A stretch of DNA of 6,918 bases from Neorhizobium sp. UBA7851 (GTDB lineage Bacteria; Pseudomonadota; Alphaproteobacteria; Rhizobiales; Rhizobiaceae): positions 1 to 6,918 of the forward strand of contig DLSX01000214.1 of the NCBI GenBank assembly GCA_002500765.1. The letters are read 5' to 3'. A model generated the notes under the pieces. That model was not told the DNA's origin. It did no database searches and saw nothing but the letters and a program-made list of their open reading frames with translations. This document shows, piece after piece, positions 5,122-6,918 of the stretch. Both the position numbers and the translations under genes were made by a program. Within the stretch, counting starts at the first letter, position 1. Every line of letters begins with the position of its first letter.

Positions 5122-6918
5122 GTCCCACTTCCCAGAAGGATTTGCCCGTGACCGAGCCGCAGATGCCCAAAGCACGCTTCCGCATGACGCGTCGTCGGAT
5201 GATACTGGGTGGATCACTCCTCGGCGGCGCTCTCCTCGTCGGCTATGCCGCCACGCATCCGATGGATGTCGCTGGCGCCATATTGAGCGGCGGCGGCTCC
5301 GATCCCGAATGGAGCGCATTCGGCTCCTTCATTCGCATAGGTCCCGATGGCTGGGTGACGGTCGTCAACAAGCAGCAGGAACTGGGCCAGGGCATCCATG
5401 CTGGCATGGCCGCGATGGTCGCTGAGGAACTCGACGCGGATTGGAGTCGGGTGCGCGTGATCGATGCGCGCAACAACTTCCGCGCCTACGGGCTGCAAAT
5501 GACGGCGGGGTCGAACGCCATCGCCACCAACTGGGACGCAATGCGCAATGCAGGCGCCGCGGCACGCGCCATGTTTGTCGAGGCAGCCGCGCACCTTTGG
5601 AATGTTTCCAGCCAGGCGATCGAAGTGCGGGACGGGGTCGTATCGCATCCGGGCTCGAACCGGTCTGCGACCTTCGCCGATCTGCTTGAAGACGCGTCGC
5701 GCCAGACGCCTCCGCAGTCGCCCACGCTCAAACAGCCTAAGGACTATCGTCTGATCGGCACTGACAGGGTGCGGCGCAAGGACAGCCTGGCCAAAAGCAC
5801 CGGCACGGTGATCTACACTCAGGATATTCATCGTCCCGATATGCTGGTCGCTATGGTGGCGCACAGCCCCCGCTTCGGCGGCAAGCTGGCGCGGTTCGAT
5901 GCGTCGGACGCGCTGAAGATGAAGGATGTCGTCGACGTCTTCGCCCTGGAGACCGGTGTTGCGGTGCTGGCGAATACGACCTTTGCCGCACGGCAGGGAC
6001 GCGAGGCGCTGCGTATCGAGTGGGACGACAGCGAAGCCGAGATGCGCTCTACACCGGAGCTCATTGACTACTATCATCAGATTGCGGCCGGGCGGGGCGA
6101 CCTGCAGCCGAGCGACTTCGGGACCCAGGGCGAAAATCCTGAGGCCCCCTTCGACGGCGACGTCGTTGAGTTCGCGTTCGATTTCCCCTATCTCGCCCAT
6201 GCTCCGATGGAGACGCTCGATTGCGTCGCCCAAGTGGACGGCTGGGACGTGTCGATTACCTCAGGCGCCCATCTGGCGACACTTGACCAGGTCATGGCGG
6301 CGATCGCTGCCCGCACGATCCCCGGGAAGGTCGACCTCGAAGTCGTGCCGGCCGGCGGCTCGTTCGGTCGCCGCGGCATCATGTCCTCCGATTATCTTGT
6401 CGAATGTGTGCGGATCGCGAAGCGGATCCAAGGTCGTCCCATCAAGCTGATCTGGACCCGCGAAGACGAGATGATGTCGGGCTATTACCGGCCGATGTCG
6501 CATCATCGCGTCTGGATCCAGATGGGATCCGATGCCTTCCCGGCGCGTTGGCGCGTCCACAGCGTTTGCCAGGCCTTGACGCCGATCGGGCCGAATTTTC
6601 AGGCGACGGAGGGGATCACCCATTCGCCCTATTTTTCGACTGCCTCGACCGTAGACGGCAAGATATTCAGTCCGAGCTTTCCGGTCGTAGTCGGCTTCTG
6701 GCGCTCTGTCGGCGCCGCGCACACCGCCTTCGTGATGGAGCATATCATCGATCAGCTCGCGCGGCGTGCCGATCGAGATCCGGCGGCGTATCGGCGTACC
6801 CTCTATGAGAAGGCTGGCGATACGCGGCGGATCCGGGTGCTCGACGAGCTTTGTCGCAAGGCAGGTTGGGGCAGCCCGCTCGAAGCCGGCTGGGCCCGCG
6901 GGCTCGCCATCGCCGAGG
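5118..6918 (+). CDS. Molybdopterin-binding large subunit, IorB-like (cluster 2), cut by the window end
   Basis: About 600 residues are present and the frame is still open at the right edge; the family's usual length is about 730-750, so the C-terminal fifth is missing. The start ATG 5118 overlaps the cytochrome stop and has GGAG at 5104-5107. A twin-arginine-like signal (T24-R25-R26-R27-M28-I29, then a hydrophobic run to about 43) suggests Tat export or a membrane anchor. Mo-cofactor motifs occur in order: LGQG (89-92, Gln91), HAPMET (361-366), GGSFGRR (413-419) and the canonical GFWRSVG with Arg529. The catalytic Glu motif should lie beyond the window. It is homologous to the cluster 1 large subunit (shared AEELDADW after the GQG motif) but divergent elsewhere. 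It should pair with the cluster 2 small subunit and pass electrons to the di-heme cytochrome. Substrate unknown. Confidence 0.94.
   Translation, partial: MSPTSQKDLPVTEPQMPKARFRMTRRRMILGGSLLGGALLVGYAATHPMDVAGAILSGGGSDPEWSAFGSFIRIGPDGWVTVVNKQQELGQGIHAGMAAMVAEELDADWSRVRVIDARNNFRAYGLQMTAGSNAIATNWDAMRNAGAAARAMFVEAAAHLWNVSSQAIEVRDGVVSHPGSNRSATFADLLEDASRQTPPQSPTLKQPKDYRLIGTDRVRRKDSLAKSTGTVIYTQDIHRPDMLVAMVAHSPRFGGKLARFDASDALKMKDVVDVFALETGVAVLANTTFAARQGREALRIEWDDSEAEMRSTPELIDYYHQIAAGRGDLQPSDFGTQGENPEAPFDGDVVEFAFDFPYLAHAPMETLDCVAQVDGWDVSITSGAHLATLDQVMAAIAARTIPGKVDLEVVPAGGSFGRRGIMSSDYLVECVRIAKRIQGRPIKLIWTREDEMMSGYYRPMSHHRVWIQMGSDAFPARWRVHSVCQALTPIGPNFQATEGITHSPYFSTASTVDGKIFSPSFPVVVGFWRSVGAAHTAFVMEHIIDQLARRADRDPAAYRRTLYEKAGDTRRIRVLDELCRKAGWGSPLEAGWARGLAIAE

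Noticed and set aside
5214..6233. A 339-codon open frame on the minus strand, antisense to the cluster 2 large subunit
   Set aside because: It lies opposite a gene with clear Mo-cofactor motifs; long antisense frames are expected in GC-rich coding DNA, and its translation shows no domain I recognise.
369..6918. The clusters as xanthine dehydrogenase, CO dehydrogenase or NAD-linked enzymes
   Set aside because: No FAD-binding subunit or NAD site is present, and the large subunits have the length and GFW-x-x-VG motif of the IorB branch; cytochrome partners replace the flavin subunit.

Overview
The window looks like an accessory region from a GC-rich proteobacterium, most plausibly an alphaproteobacterium. 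This rests on GC-rich coding DNA, the style of the c-type cytochromes and Mo-hydroxylase subunits, and the kind of gene at the left edge; no rRNA or housekeeping gene fixes the taxon. All recognisable genes are on the + strand.

Layout. (1) Bases 1-221 hold the C-terminal tail of a gene resembling the CopG-family protein that usually sits between traG and trbB in Tn4371-like or plasmid conjugation loci. No trbB follows. (2) Bases 222-368 are an AT-richer leader with a spaced direct repeat and a perfect 8-bp inverted repeat that overlaps the next ribosome-binding site. (3) Bases 369-3485 form cluster 1: an exported mono-heme cytochrome c, a two-[2Fe-2S] small subunit, and a Tat-exported molybdopterin large subunit of the isoquinoline 1-oxidoreductase (IorAB)-like branch of the xanthine oxidase family. 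(4) Bases 3486-3958 are non-coding, with a terminator-like hairpin and weak promoter/operator candidates. (5) Bases 3959-6918 form cluster 2: a second small subunit, a membrane-anchored di-heme cytochrome c, and a second large subunit cut by the window end. Genes in cluster 2 are joined by 4-nt stop/start overlaps.

How the genes work together. In each cluster the large subunit should bind the molybdenum cofactor and hydroxylate an aldehyde or N-heteroaromatic substrate. Electrons would pass through the two [2Fe-2S] clusters of the small subunit to the cytochrome c partner, and then to the respiratory chain at the periplasmic face of the inner membrane. There is no FAD subunit, which fits a cytochrome-linked rather than NAD- or O2-linked enzyme. 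The substrate cannot be read from the sequence.

The most notable point is that the cluster 1 large subunit departs from its family at the Mo active site. The near-invariant Glu of the GG-x-GE motif is Gln700, and the Arg of the GFWRSVG motif, present in the cluster 2 paralogue, is Phe528. Two related cytochrome-linked Mo-hydroxylases, one with canonical and one with altered active-site residues, therefore lie side by side next to a conjugation-type gene remnant.
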